Origin: Amylostereum areolatum
Taxonomy: Eukaryota; Basidiomycota; Agaricomycetes; Russulales; Stereaceae
NCBI GenBank assembly: GCA_012932865.1
Contig: SAXG01000045.1
Coordinates: forward strand, 248,001 to 312,000
Direction: 5' to 3'
Length of the DNA: 64,000 nucleotides
Both the position numbers and the translations under genes were made by a program. The notes under the pieces are model-generated. The model did not search any database and was not told the origin of the DNA. It saw nothing but the letters and a program-made list of their open reading frames with translations. This document shows, in pieces, positions 21,034-32,635 of the stretch. The number at the start of each line of letters is the position of its first letter. The first letter of the stretch is position 1.

Positions 21034-24000
21034 TTATAGGATAGACTGAGAGTAGTATTGATACTGCAGAACAATATGAGAAAGGAGGCAGGCAGACTTT
21101 ACAGATAAACCAACGCACCGAATCATACAGTCGCGTCCAGTGAGACCCAAGTGACGTGTCGATGAGACGATCAACATGTTCTTCCACCAACGATTGCGTG
21201 AGGGCTTGTTGAAATCGCTCACGAAATAAAGTGGCTGTTTGGGCCCCGAAGGCTGCAAAACAAGGAAGAGTGGAGTCTCGAGCCTCAAGTGTCAGACAAT
21301 CACCACCACTGAGTCAGGTAGATGCACTCACCCTTCTGCATAAGGTCAACCATGGTGACGAGTCGATCACAGTGTTTCCGTGCAGCCTCAAAACCTTCTC
21401 GGAACAACCTTCGAAATTCACGGAGCGGTTCGGAATCGACTCCTCCAAGAACTTCAACGTACTCCAGAGGAAGTTTAAAGGGCGCAGCCTCAAAGCCCAT
21501 GTTGCCAGGGGAATTGGAAAGCATGAACCCGAAATCGATGTGGATAAGATGACCCTCGCGATCTAGAAGAATGTTCCCATTATGTCGATCTTTGATCTGC
21601 AGGAGGTAGGTGATGACCGAGTAGCCTAGAGGCAGGGGTTACTTTCGGTATGCTGAGACAAATTGTCCATTCGTACCAGCCAGGGATTTTGCGAAGTTGC
21701 GTTGGGCTCGTGCATATTTGGCAGACGATGGGTCTCCGTAGGTCTGACGAAAGGAAGATTATTTGTTAGAAACGTTAGAGAGGCGTGTCGTTTACATTCT
21801 TAAAATGATCTAGAAGGGAAACGTGACCCAAACGTCCAGTCGTTAGTCGTCGCGCGTATTCGGCTTTCTTAATCGAATGTATAGAGACGGCGTCGGTGAT
21901 TGTTTCGACAAGTCCAGACGATCCGCCTGTGATAAGGATACTGAAACTACAAAGATAGCCGGTGGTTGGGACGATGAGAGTTGCGAGCAGAGAGTGTCAC
22001 CTACGGGCGTGCCCAGCATTGGCAGTTTTCCTCCTTCCAAATCCTGGAAAATTCAAGGATAAGCTGCACAGCGAGCTGCTCTTGTCGCAAGTCGCCGCCT
22101 GTTTTCACGATGACTGAAACGCAGTCCCAATTGGCTAACCCATGAGGTTAGTCACCGCAAACTATCTGAATAAAATATACTATGCATACCGAGATGTCCG
22201 TAAGGAGAACCTTGCCGAACCCGACTCTTCTTTGCACTCCAGGACTCGCTGAAGACGACGGCTGACGGATCAAGTTTGTTTAACTCCCTCCGAATGATAC
22301 CTTCATCTTCGAGCGTGTTCGTGGCGACGGGCCCCTAGCTGAACGTAGGTCTCCTCGCGATTCTCTCTCATGTGTTCCATACGCTCCTCCTCGAGCGCCA
22401 GCATCTCGTTCATGATGCGATCCCTGATGGCTGCCGCTTCAGAAGGTTGCAATTTCATGCGCATGGAAGGCGATGCCGAAGAGACGTCCGAAGGAAGTGA
22501 AGGCATGGGCGCGTGGGACCCGCCTTCTGCCATGCTAAGCGGAGGAGGAGGGGTAATGGCAAACCATTTTGAGTTCTGCAGCCATCCTAACGGACCATTT
22601 CCACCGGATGTTTGTTCGTGGCGAGAGGGGGTGTGAGTCGGTTCCCAGACGAGGTTGGCATTCAATTGTGCGAGCATGACTGCTGCTGTACGCATGCGTT
22701 CGGAGTAGTCCTCCAGAGACAGGCCTCCCGTTCCTTGACCGAGTTGAGAAGAGCAAGCCTCAGAACGGGAAGAAGGCGATCGTTCAACTGACGACAATAC
22801 CGATGCACCGTTCATCGAGGACTGTTCAATCGCGGGCGTTGAAGGGGAAGACGAAGCCCGCGACCATGCAGCCAAGTCTAATTCCTTGTTTTTTGGCACG
22901 GGTGGTAGGACGATAGAATCTGACAAATCAAATGACCGTGCCCGGAGCGACTCCTCGCTACCATACAGCTGCTCCACAAGGTCAATTTCTTCTTCCTCGT
23001 TGTTAGACCCAGGAAGGGCAGAAGAAGAGGGACCGCTTGCAGGTGAATCCACCTTAGATGCATCTGGGACCACAATTCCAGGGATCGTGCCCTCAAAAGC
23101 GGCATCCGATGTATCCGTCGGTACACTCCTTGTCCGTGAAGTAGAAGAAACGGTAAATGGGATGAGGTCTCGCGAGGCTCCTTTCTTCGCGTTCTCCTTT
23201 TCCACAATCTTCTGCAAAACGGCCTTATTTTGTCGTTTGAGAGGATCGAAATCTAGGTCGTCATGTAGGATTTCAACCACGAGAAGGTAGGGTGCGTGCT
23301 CTGCAGAATTCAGGACCACGCATTCACCGGGAGGTATGCGAACGATACGATGATGCGATCCAGAGTTATTGGGAGCATCGGTACTTGTACACCACAATGG
23401 TATACACACCTGACTTGTACTCAGGAGTCGCCGAGAGATATAATGAGCTGGAGACGAACCTCTGCTGGGAGTATATGATTCAGTCCAGTCAGCTCCGCCC
23501 TCAGTGCGCTGACACGAGCGAGCTTTGGAACAACCAATAAACGATTGCATATGTTCTCAAGACTAAGTATAAATTGTATCTGTGAGCATGTTAGCCTTCG
23601 TCGGTTGAACATAGACCTCCAACTAACCTCTGAGCGACAAAAGTGGCCACGCAACAACTCGCGCTGGGAATCGGGGTCATAACGCGCCAATAGCAGATCG
23701 ACCTCATTCATGGAATTTGATCCGCGCGAACTGCGTACAGGCTTCGAGGAAGGAAGAGACGGGGTGGACTGGATTGCAGACCGAGCGGAAATTGGTTGGT
23801 CTAACTGGCCAAGGGGATCGTCCGAGAATCGCGGTTTTCGAGGCTTCTGTAGATGAAGAGGAAGGCTGGGAGTAGTCCGCGAAGGGCCTATTAACGTCCG
23901 ACGTCGCGGTGATCTCGGGGTTGCGCCTGGTCGACCATTGCGGACGTCCATCCCACGAAGAGTCGCGTGTATGTCTTCCGGCCGCTGGTTGCTCTTCCTC

Positions 24001-24797
24001 CAAGTCACTGTCATCTTCATCGTCCCCGTAGTCCTCAACTGGCATCTGTGCCGACGGGATAGCACTGTGCGGTGCATCGTCATCCTCACGTTGTAGACTT
24101 CTGAGGTCGCGTCCTTGGCTATCTGCCCGACCTTGCTCAACGGCGACCCGTCCTGTGACTTCGGAAAGAGCGGGCGATCCAGATGCAACCAGCACCATGC
24201 CGATGCCTACTAGAGCAGGAAGCGTGTGCTTCTTGACCTTCTTGCGCATGAACCTTGGGCGATGTACTGGCGTAAGACTTGGGTACAGAGAAGTTTCAGG
24301 AGGAGGGAATATCGCCAAATATAAGTTCATGGCACATAAGCAGTATACGTTGGCATATGAGGGCCTCGGGACTTTGGGGGGAGGCGGAGAAGTCTTTCAA
24401 AGACGCCTGCATAAACCAGAGTGTCTACCCGGGGGAGTGGACATGAATTTAAACGAAGGACTGTGAACGAATAGCGGACAAACGAGGATGGCAACGTGAG
24501 TAGACTTGCGAGCTATGTCTGTCACGAAACACTCAAGGGCGCGCGACTTGGATGGCCGGGAAACGAGAAGATGACTAGAACAGTAGATGAGGCGAGAGTT
24601 TTGTAGAGATAGGTGGTGACGGACCAAATGAAACCCCATACGTCGCGTAGTTCGTCGATGGTGAACTCACTGAGTCGGCGGGTAAGGTAGTAGGTGATAC
24701 CGATGTTGTCCGAGTAGACCATGAGGTAGCGGAGGGCGACATGAACGGAGAAGAAGGACGGGGAGAGAAAGAGCCTGAGGAGGAGGGCATGGGACAT
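21034..24797 (-). CDS. PIK1: Phosphatidylinositol 4-kinase beta (Pik1)
   Basis: Makes PI4P at the Golgi (and nucleus) for secretion. The protein starts MSHALLLRLFLSPSF, the lipid-kinase helical region that opens fungal Pik1, continuing YSDNIGITYYLTRRL and ARKSTHVAIL. A long acidic, Ser-rich linker (about 22400-24100) contains LLVVEILHDDLDFDPLKRQN, the type III PI4K N-lobe region. The catalytic part shows NWDCVSVIVKTGGDLRQEQL, the catalytic loop IKDRHNGNILLD, HIDFGF and LSNSPGNMGFEAAPFKLP. The last exon, spliced at about 21062-21118, ends YDSYQYYSQSIL, as in other PI4K beta enzymes. ATG 24797 fits the known fungal N-terminus. It is divergent from OST3. Size is roughly 1,000 residues, consistent with Pik1. 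Confidence 0.92.
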
Positions 24798-25065
24798 GAT
24801 CACCAAGTCGTCGCGTTGCCGTGATTGTCGTGGGCGATGGCGAAGGACACGGTGCGGAGACTTGCCAGTGGCCGCGTCGGGGAGGAAGCTGAAGCGCTCG
24901 AGGTGATTTGTAACTCGGATCTAATGGCTATCTCCTTTTTGAAGCCCGACTACGAAGTCTCGTTACACACTTGTGTAGCATTCGTAATTAGACTTGCCAC
25001 GTACGTTCGGTACTGGACGCGTCGTACGGACGCGCCTTTGGACTTCACCTCATCGTCACTCAGCC
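24798..25065. promoter_or_regulatory. Bidirectional promoter, PIK1 / OST3
   Basis: About 270 bp between divergent ATGs, both for secretory-pathway genes. No distinct box recognised. Confidence 0.5.
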
Positions 25066-26284
25066 ATGCGCATTCCTTGGCTCACTCTTTCCGCTCTCTT
25101 CGTCGGCGCCCCTGCTATTGCACTCGCCGCTAAAGCCTCCACGCACGACACCCTCGTTCAGCTCGCCGCTCAGGGCAACGGTATCATCAAGCTTGACTCC
25201 CAGTCCTTCGATCTCCTCACCGCACCCCATCGCGATTGGACAAGCTCTGTCCAATTCACCGCCCTCGACAAGAAGCGTAGATGCGCTCCTTGCAAGTCAG
25301 TCGTTTCTGTACCTTCTTTCTGTCCTTAGCTCACTCCAATCTATGTCCAGGGAGTTCGAACCTTCATGGGCAGCCGTTGCCAAAGCTTGGACGACTGTTC
25401 CAAAGCCTCAGCGCGATCAGCACTTCTTCGCCGTCGTTGATTTCGATTCCAACCCTGCCATTTTCCAGAAGGTATATCTGATTGCCACTGCTCTATCCTC
25501 CTCGCTCAGTCTGGCGAATTTAGCTTGGCCTCCAATCCGCTCCCGTTGTGTTCAATTACGGCGCGACAGAGGGCCCGCGCAAGTCTCCCAACGCAAACGT
25601 TCCGGTTACTTATGAGTTCTCCAAGTACGCTCCCGCTCATATAGCTCATTCCTTTTGACCAACTGCGAGGCCTTCCAGTGGATTCGACGCGCAGCCACTC
25701 GCCGACCAGCTTTCTTTGCAGACCCCCGTGCCAATTCCGTACCGTGCCCCGATTAATTGGGGTTTCTGGGCCATGTCCACGCTAGCCGCTCTTGCCCTCG
25801 CTCTCGCTGTACGTTTCCTTGGACCCGTATTTAGGAGCCGTTGGACATGGGCCGCCGTGACCGTGTTCACATCCCTCGTCATGACGTCCGGATACATGTT
25901 CACCAAGATTCGTGGCACACCTATGACAGCCGCCGACGGCCAGTGGATTGCGCCCGGTTTCCAGAACCAATACGGCCAGGAGACGACAGTCGTCGCGTCT
26001 ATGTGTATGTTTCCAATTGCCCCCCTGCCACGGCAGTTTCTAACGGTTCTTCAGACGGCCTTCTGTCTGCTTCATTCCTCATGCTGGCCTTGGTCGCCCC
26101 TCTACAAACCTCGCGCAGTCGTCAAAAAATTCAGATCTACCTCTGGACAGGTGTCATTTTCATCATGTTCTCCGTACTCATTTCGCTCTTTCGCGTAAAG
26201 AATAGAGGTAACGATTACAAGTCTTTCCTAAGTTGGCCTATTCTCACATTTTACACAGGGTACCCATTCAAACTCTTGCTGTAG
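25066..26284 (+). CDS. OST3: Oligosaccharyltransferase subunit Ost3/Ost6
   Basis: ER membrane subunit of the N-glycan oligosaccharyltransferase, with a luminal thioredoxin-like domain. The signal peptide is MRIPWLTLSALFVGAPAIAL. The redox motif CAPC (in RRCAPCK) sits just before the first intron (about 25294). It is followed by EFEPSWAAVAKAW, HFFAVVDFDSNPAIF and SAPVVFNYGATEGP. Four membrane segments follow: INWGFWAMSTLAALALAL, WAAVTVFTSLVMTSGYMF, ASFLMLALVAP and IYLWTGVIFIMFSVLISLF. The region after the second helix has the family RGTPMT...W.APGFQNQYG pattern. The end YPFKLLL lies behind the last intron. About six introns. It converges on SEC16. Confidence 0.92.
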
Positions 26285-26551
26285 AGTATCCCAACCCGCT
26301 GTATTTATGAGTTGCCTTCGCAATGCCAGCTGTTTGTGTCCGAAAAGAAACTATGCAGGTTATGTTGCGTGGTATGTATGTACGTTTTTGGAAGGAAAAA
26401 GCAAGGAAAAAGGATTGAAACAATAGCGTAATTAAACAGCAGGCAGATACTCACCGCGAACAAGGCTCGACAGCCAGACGCGACTCATCTGTTCCAACAT
26501 GAAAAAACATAAGTGCATAAGTAGCATGAGGTCCATTTCTAATGTCCAGTC
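26285..26551. other. Convergent spacer OST3 / SEC16
   Basis: About 265 bp for two 3' UTRs. AT-rich in the middle. No gene seen. Confidence 0.4.
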
Positions 26552-29500
26552 TCATGAGCCTTCAATGGGCTGCTGGAAAACGTCTACATAACGGCTACGG
26601 ATGTTGCGCTTGGATGCTTGCGACTTTGGACGTCCAGGGGTGGGAGGTGGTGTTCCCGGAACAGAAAGCCCGCCGTGAGGTGTTGGCGGTGCTAGCCCGG
26701 GCGAGTTCGCCCGCGATGGTGGTAGTGGCAAGGAAGTTTCCACAGGTACCAGGTTGGATCGCATCCGCGGGATGGCGCGCTTTGGCGGAGATGCTGTTAG
26801 ATCCACGGCTGAAGCTGCACGAGCCGGCGGGGGTGCAGGCGAAGTACCGTTAGGCATCCTCGGAGCTGAGTGACCTGGCGATGCCGTCTGCGCTCGTGAC
26901 GGTGGCGGTGGGGGAGTAGCAGGCTTCGCCGGTTCACCTCCGGACTGGATGTGTGAGATCAGCGTGGGCACAAGTTTTCGACTGTGTTCCTTACCTTCTT
27001 GTTAACCCATCTCTTAAGTTCTGCGTCGTAGACGAAACTACTCTCCTCACCAAGGGTAGCCTTGATGGGACCGGAACCGCTTCCTTTCCACCAACCTATG
27101 GGGTTCAACCATGATCTACCTGCTGATGATCCCTGCACTGGCTTTGCATCTAGGAAAGTGCTTTAGTTCCACATAGGCACGAGCGAAAACGAAAACAGTC
27201 ACACCTGGTCGAGTAGGAACGTCGTTTGCCTGCGTAGCCTTGCTTTCCGAGTGAGAGCCCGTCACCATTCGTCGTAGCAGCCCTCTTTGATGCCGAATTG
27301 CCCAGCCCTAGGTCGTCGTCGTCGTCGATGTCAAGTCGGTTGTAAGTTGGCGTCGGATTCGATGAAGAACTGAAGGAGGGCGCTCCAAATGATGTATCGT
27401 CCATCAATGATACGAAACCCGAGGTTGAAGGAGATGGTGCTTGGTCCACCTGGTAGAAAGTCGCAGCAGTCGGCGTGACGGAACTTGTCTCCTCAGTAGC
27501 CGAGCCCCACCAAACACCTTGAGGAGCGACACCGACCGCCGTCTGGGCGTTGTCATCGTCGTCACCATCCGGAACAGACTGTAGACCATTGGGCATCCCA
27601 CGATAGTAGGATGCGGATTGGGCGAAGGAGGTAGTGGTTGCGCTCGCCGATACGATTCGCGGGCCAGGGGATGAATTGCGAGGCCTGTAATCCATCGCAG
27701 AAGAAGCCCGATCGATGTGGGCATGTGGGTTCATCAACGGACGCATGGAATGCGCAGAACCGGTTCGTCGGGGCACCGCAGGATAAGCATCCGCCAGGAT
27801 GTGTGGATTCTGCGCCGTGGGTTGAGGTGATGAAGGCTTGGAGGATGCTGCAGAAGAGATAGTGCTAAAGTGAGTGAAAGGACCACTGAATGGCGTTCGT
27901 TCCTGTGGCGTGACGTCTTGGCTTTCAGCCGTAGTAGCCTCGCCGTCACCGGCGATGAACTTCGTCAGACTACCCTCTAACCAGCTCCCAATTTTATCCA
28001 AACTCGGCTTGTTGAGTTTCCAGGAACCTGTCTTGTCGAGCTGGGGCACGCCGATTAGCCTATCAGAAAGCTCCTTCAGCTGTTCGACGAAGTCCGGACC
28101 AGGAAAGCCAGCAGATCGCCCCAGTGATGAGGCGATAGCTTCGCAATATCTGGGATAAATCGGATTAGAAAAGGAAAGAGATGGTAAGCCCATAGACTCA
28201 ACCTATTCGCCGCTTGTATGTGTCCCATCTCCGCAAGGCTAGCCGCCCGGATGAGTTTGAACGCTTGTAAATGGGGGAAACCGTGGAATGTTTCCTGGCC
28301 TTTGGACATCGGTGATAATGACATGGCGAACTCGACAATCTCTGAAAAAATGATGGAATCATGCTCGACGTGAAAATTTGGAACTGCAAGTGGGCCACGA
28401 GAACCGAGGAGCGCAACACGACCGGACGTTGAACCTATGCTTGATAAAACGGGTGTTTGCGGTGCTAGTAGATAGCTGGCTTTTATTCAGAAAACATTAG
28501 CGTACCAGTAAGGAAAACACACAGACCAGACATGAGCAGCTTCAGGCCATTGATTCGCCAGGAGACAATCTCCCAAGGACAGGAGCGCCGTGGAACACTC
28601 CGCTTGGGAAGGCCCTCCTAGCATCATAGCTACCGTTTCCGGCCACTTCGCTAATGTTTCCACCGACACGGGCGAGGGCGGCGATAGGGCATGGAGATTT
28701 GGAGACGTGGGCGCGGTGTGAGGTATCGCTGGGCGGAGGCCATCCGTTAACTTCGCCAAAGTGGTGGGTGCGGCAAGAGAGTTGACTGCGAGGAAATAAT
28801 TGTGAGGACTGCATGCCATTTGCCAGAAGGGTTAAACATACCTGCTGAGGCACCTTGCCCAGAATACAAAGTATACGCAGCCTTGAGGCTTTCTCGGCCA
28901 CTCTCTTTTCCTGTGGTAGAGGCCCCAACTTCCGTTTTCACGAATTCGTTCACTACTTCTTTCCATGCTTCCTTATCGATGCTACTTGCAATGACCATGG
29001 CGTGAGCCCACAGCCTCTCATCAAGAGCATAGTGGTAGGCTCCGCGACGATCCCCTCGGATCAAGAAATCACGGATTCTATCGAGTGCGGACGTCTTGAC
29101 CGTAGTAGTAGCCAACACAACGTCGTTCAAATCGCCCGCGCCGAGGCCAAGAGTGTTGAATGTAAGGTCTGAGCCTGAAGGCAGGGTATTCATGCCATTC
29201 ACTTTAGACGTTTCGTCGAGGCGAGGAACCAACACGCTCCTAACGGCCGCTTCGATCTGAGGGCTAAAGAGAAACATTCAATAGGGAGGTGCAACTCTGC
29301 CTAACGCAGCGACATACCTTCCGGACAGCTGCCCATCATTTTCGACCAAGACCTTCAGCAATCTAATCAACACCAGTTTCCCTTCGGCTTCCTTGCGGGC
29401 CGGGGTGCCTTGCGTTAGATATCCAATACCACGAGAGGCCTCTTCTGCACGATCTTCGAGATACTTGACAACTTTGGCTTTGTTGTTTTTGACCTGATTG

Positions 29501-31948
29501 GACGTACCGGTTCGCACCAAGCTGGTCGAAGGCGTGCCTGGGTCACAGAACAAAGGTCCAGGGAAACTCGTGGCTGAAGATTCTATGGCTGACTCCGGTA
29601 TGATCGTGTGCAAAACCCTGATCTCGACGCTGGTGGTCTGTCGCGACGACAGGGCGACGTCGAACCCGGTGTTCAAGGTATTGGAGCCGTGGTTGCAAAC
29701 GACGAACTTGCCGCCAAAACCAAAGCTTACTATGGGGGCGCGACATCCTGTTCGTCCCAGCGGGTCGTTGGTCCCGAGAAGAGAAGGGGATGGGGCATAG
29801 GGGGCCTGAGTGGGACTTGTATATGACAGCACCTGGGAAGGGGAAATATCCAGCATGCCGCTTACATGGGCTTGTGGATGTGTGCTCGTGGAGAGGTACG
29901 GTGCCGCTGGTGCGGGTGGAGAATATGGGGAAAGACCAGTGGGAACGTAAGGGTCACGGGTAGACTTCACAGACATCGCTGAATACGCGGAGCCATTGGA
30001 CATAGAACGTTCCCGTGACCCATCCTGAACAGTGTACACAGAAGCGGGAGGCACGTAAGGGTCGTAAGCAGACCGAGTGGACTTGGCTGACTTGATAGAG
30101 CTTGCGCCTGGAGAAGAAACTCTTCCAGTCATCGGTTTTGCACGTGAGGCCAAAGCCGCTGGATTGTAAGGGTCATACATGGACGTAGGGGAAGATCCAG
30201 CATCGGACTTGTTAGACCGAGCGCCCTCCATGCTGGCCCGCCCCGAGCTTTGGACGGACGTAGAACTTGGTGAGAATGTCCGACTGGGCACTTGGGGAGG
30301 CGACGCGTAAGGAGCTGGTGCATAGGGGTTCTGCCGCTGTGGCGGAGATGCGGTAGCTTTGGGGAGGCACAGCGTTGAAGGACGATGTTACAGTCGTTGG
30401 TGCTCCTCCATCAATAGACATAACGACGTCTTCGGGTCGAAGGGTTGTATTTCCGGCTTCCACCATAAAATTCTCCGCGTGATTCTCGAGGTCAAAGGCA
30501 CTTCCCTCCTCTAGACCAAAAGCCGATCGGTCCTCGGTCGAGGCTCGATGTTGATCCGTAGAGTTCGCTTCAAGAGAAGAATTTGCGGATCCAATATGAA
30601 AATTCGAGTTATGCGGTGAAAGGCTTTCCACTGCAGGAGGGGCATCGGCCACATCTTGCTGCGCCAAAAACAATTCGTCCCGGTCTCCTTCGACGAAATC
30701 CAATTTCTGTCGGGCGGCACCATTCTCTCCAGAAAAGGCCAACACCGTCTCGGTAGGCATAGAATTCCAATCACTGGCACCATGGACATGCTGTCCCGCA
30801 CTTCCATTGGGCAACCCATAATGTGATACCCGTGTAGGCGGCTCGCGCACGCCCGACATGGACGAAGATGATCGGGGCGGTGGGGGCGGTGGTGGATTTG
30901 CTCCATGAAAGTGTGATCCATGGGTGGATTGAGGTGGTATGCTGGATGCAGGAGGAGACGTATAGGGCGGCACAGATGTATTCCGGGAGGGAGGGGAGAA
31001 CCCGTACGCCTGAGACGCACCCGAAAATGCACCATTTGGAGACTGGTCATAAGCGGAGTACGTCTGCTGTCCGATAGCAGGAGATGCAATTCTCGGTGCA
31101 GCCGTCACACGTCGTGGTTTAGCCGGGGGAAGCGGTGGGTCGTACGCATTTGAAGTTTTAGGGCGGTACATGTCGGCGGACGGAACGGGAACCGACGGCG
31201 GCGATGGTCCATGACCTAACGCAGAATATCCACCAGGTTGCGTACGTGAGGTGGACGAGGGAACAGATGGGAGAACGGATTGGCCATAAGGAGATGGTTG
31301 GTATGGATCGTAAGACGGGGCCTTATAAGACAACTCAGCGGGTTGTGGAGGCACTTGCGCTGGGGTCGACGACTGACTTGGCACATAGTTCTGTGTTGGC
31401 GCGTACGGTACCGGTTGCATGTCCGTTGCCGGAAAGGCGGAGTAGACGTTGTTGACTGGTTTACTGGAGGATGGGGGCGAGTATGGTGAGGCGGAGACGT
31501 TCGGCGCCGTGTAAGTGGAAGGGCCGTCGTTATAGCCTGTAAGTTTGGACTGAGCGTGTGAGCGACCGCATGAAAGTCGAATGAACTCACCACTATAGGC
31601 AGAAGTGACTGGCATTCCATCGTAAGAAGATCGCACATGCTGTCCATTGTACCCTGACCCGCCAGCTGCCTCTGGATATGGATACTGCTGAGCGTCATGG
31701 TGTCCGTTCTGAGAAAGGACGTCGGACCAAGGCGTGTGGTTCTGTTGCTGGTGCATGGGTCCAGGATCTCCTTGAGCCTCCCATGTATTCAAGCCAAAAA
31801 CGTCCGCAATATCCTGGTTCGTTGAAGGCGTGGAGTCGAGTGCGTTGCCGTGCTGGGCGGTTGTATCGTCTTCACTGCCAATAGCGCCAAATGGGTCCGA
31901 TGTGTCAGAAGGCCCGAACAAGGACGAAGCTGCCTCGAGGCCACTCAT
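26552..31948 (-). CDS. SEC16: COPII scaffold Sec16
   Basis: Large peripheral protein that organises ER exit sites and COPII assembly. ATG 31948 gives MSGLEAASSLFGPSDTSDPF, an acidic start. Next is a long low-complexity Pro/Ser/Tyr-rich region with repeated YxPY/SAY motifs (about 30300-31850). The conserved central domain reads FGFGGKFVVCNHGSN (GKFV being typical of Sec16), followed by the ACE1 helical part: GDRRGAYHYALDERLWAHAM, then IDKEAWKEVVNEFVKTE, then LPHWGDLLAF. The C-terminal conserved peptide WIGRWW.. SFVYDAELKRWVNKK precedes a Pro-rich tail ending QASKRNIRSRYVDVFQQP. Roughly 1,600 residues with several short introns. The order matches fungal Sec16. Confidence 0.9.
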
Positions 31949-32635
31949 TGGAAAGACTGGAGGAGGACACGGATGACAAGACGTAGTAAGGCTGTGAACA
32001 GGCAGGCGACGAACAGTTGGTGGATGAGGGCAGAGAGCGGAGGACACGACACGGCCGATGCGTGACACGCTCGGTGACGCCGTCCGGTTAACGCTTCGGC
32101 TGCTCCGTGCTGCTCCCTGCTTATGCCGCATAGTTCTGATAAGCACAGGCACCGCAAGTTTTCTAACTCACGACTCTTTCGGAAATGAGTGCCACAATTT
32201 GAAAAGAAGGACACAGGGTGACGATCCCCATTATAAATTGACACGAGGCTAAGGGTAGTGTAGCGCGGACAATGTGCAAATATGGTAGTGTATGTAAACT
32301 GGACATGCGGAGGACGGACGAGAGAAGGAGCCTTGGAGGAGCCGATGCAGATGGATGCAAACAGATGGTATGCTAACGAGCAGGGGACGAACATGGACAA
32401 ATGAAGGGAAGAAGACGGCGGTCAGCAATATAGCACAGCAAACGGTAGTATTATGCAGAGGCAGGCGGAAACGGGTGAGGAAAAGATTGCAAGAGGAGCT
32501 AAACGGGTCAGTATGATATAGCAGAGCAGACGACGAGATACGAGCGATGACCGAGGTAGAGCAATTCAAGGAGTCAAGTCCAGGGGGGGTATTATAAAAG
32601 GATACGCCGTTCGAAAGCAGTAAGAGTATGGCCGC
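31949..32635. promoter_or_regulatory. SEC16 upstream region and PUF 3' region
   Basis: About 690 bp between two minus-strand genes. It should contain the SEC16 promoter and leader and the 3' UTR of the Puf gene. Open frames here lack family features. No UGUANAUA-like Puf box was recognised by eye. Confidence 0.4.

Noticed and set aside
22886..23290. 134-codon plus-strand frame
   Set aside because: Antisense shadow of the Ser-rich PIK1 linker.
31949..32569. Minus-strand frames upstream of SEC16
   Set aside because: Compositional bias without motifs; more likely leader or promoter sequence.
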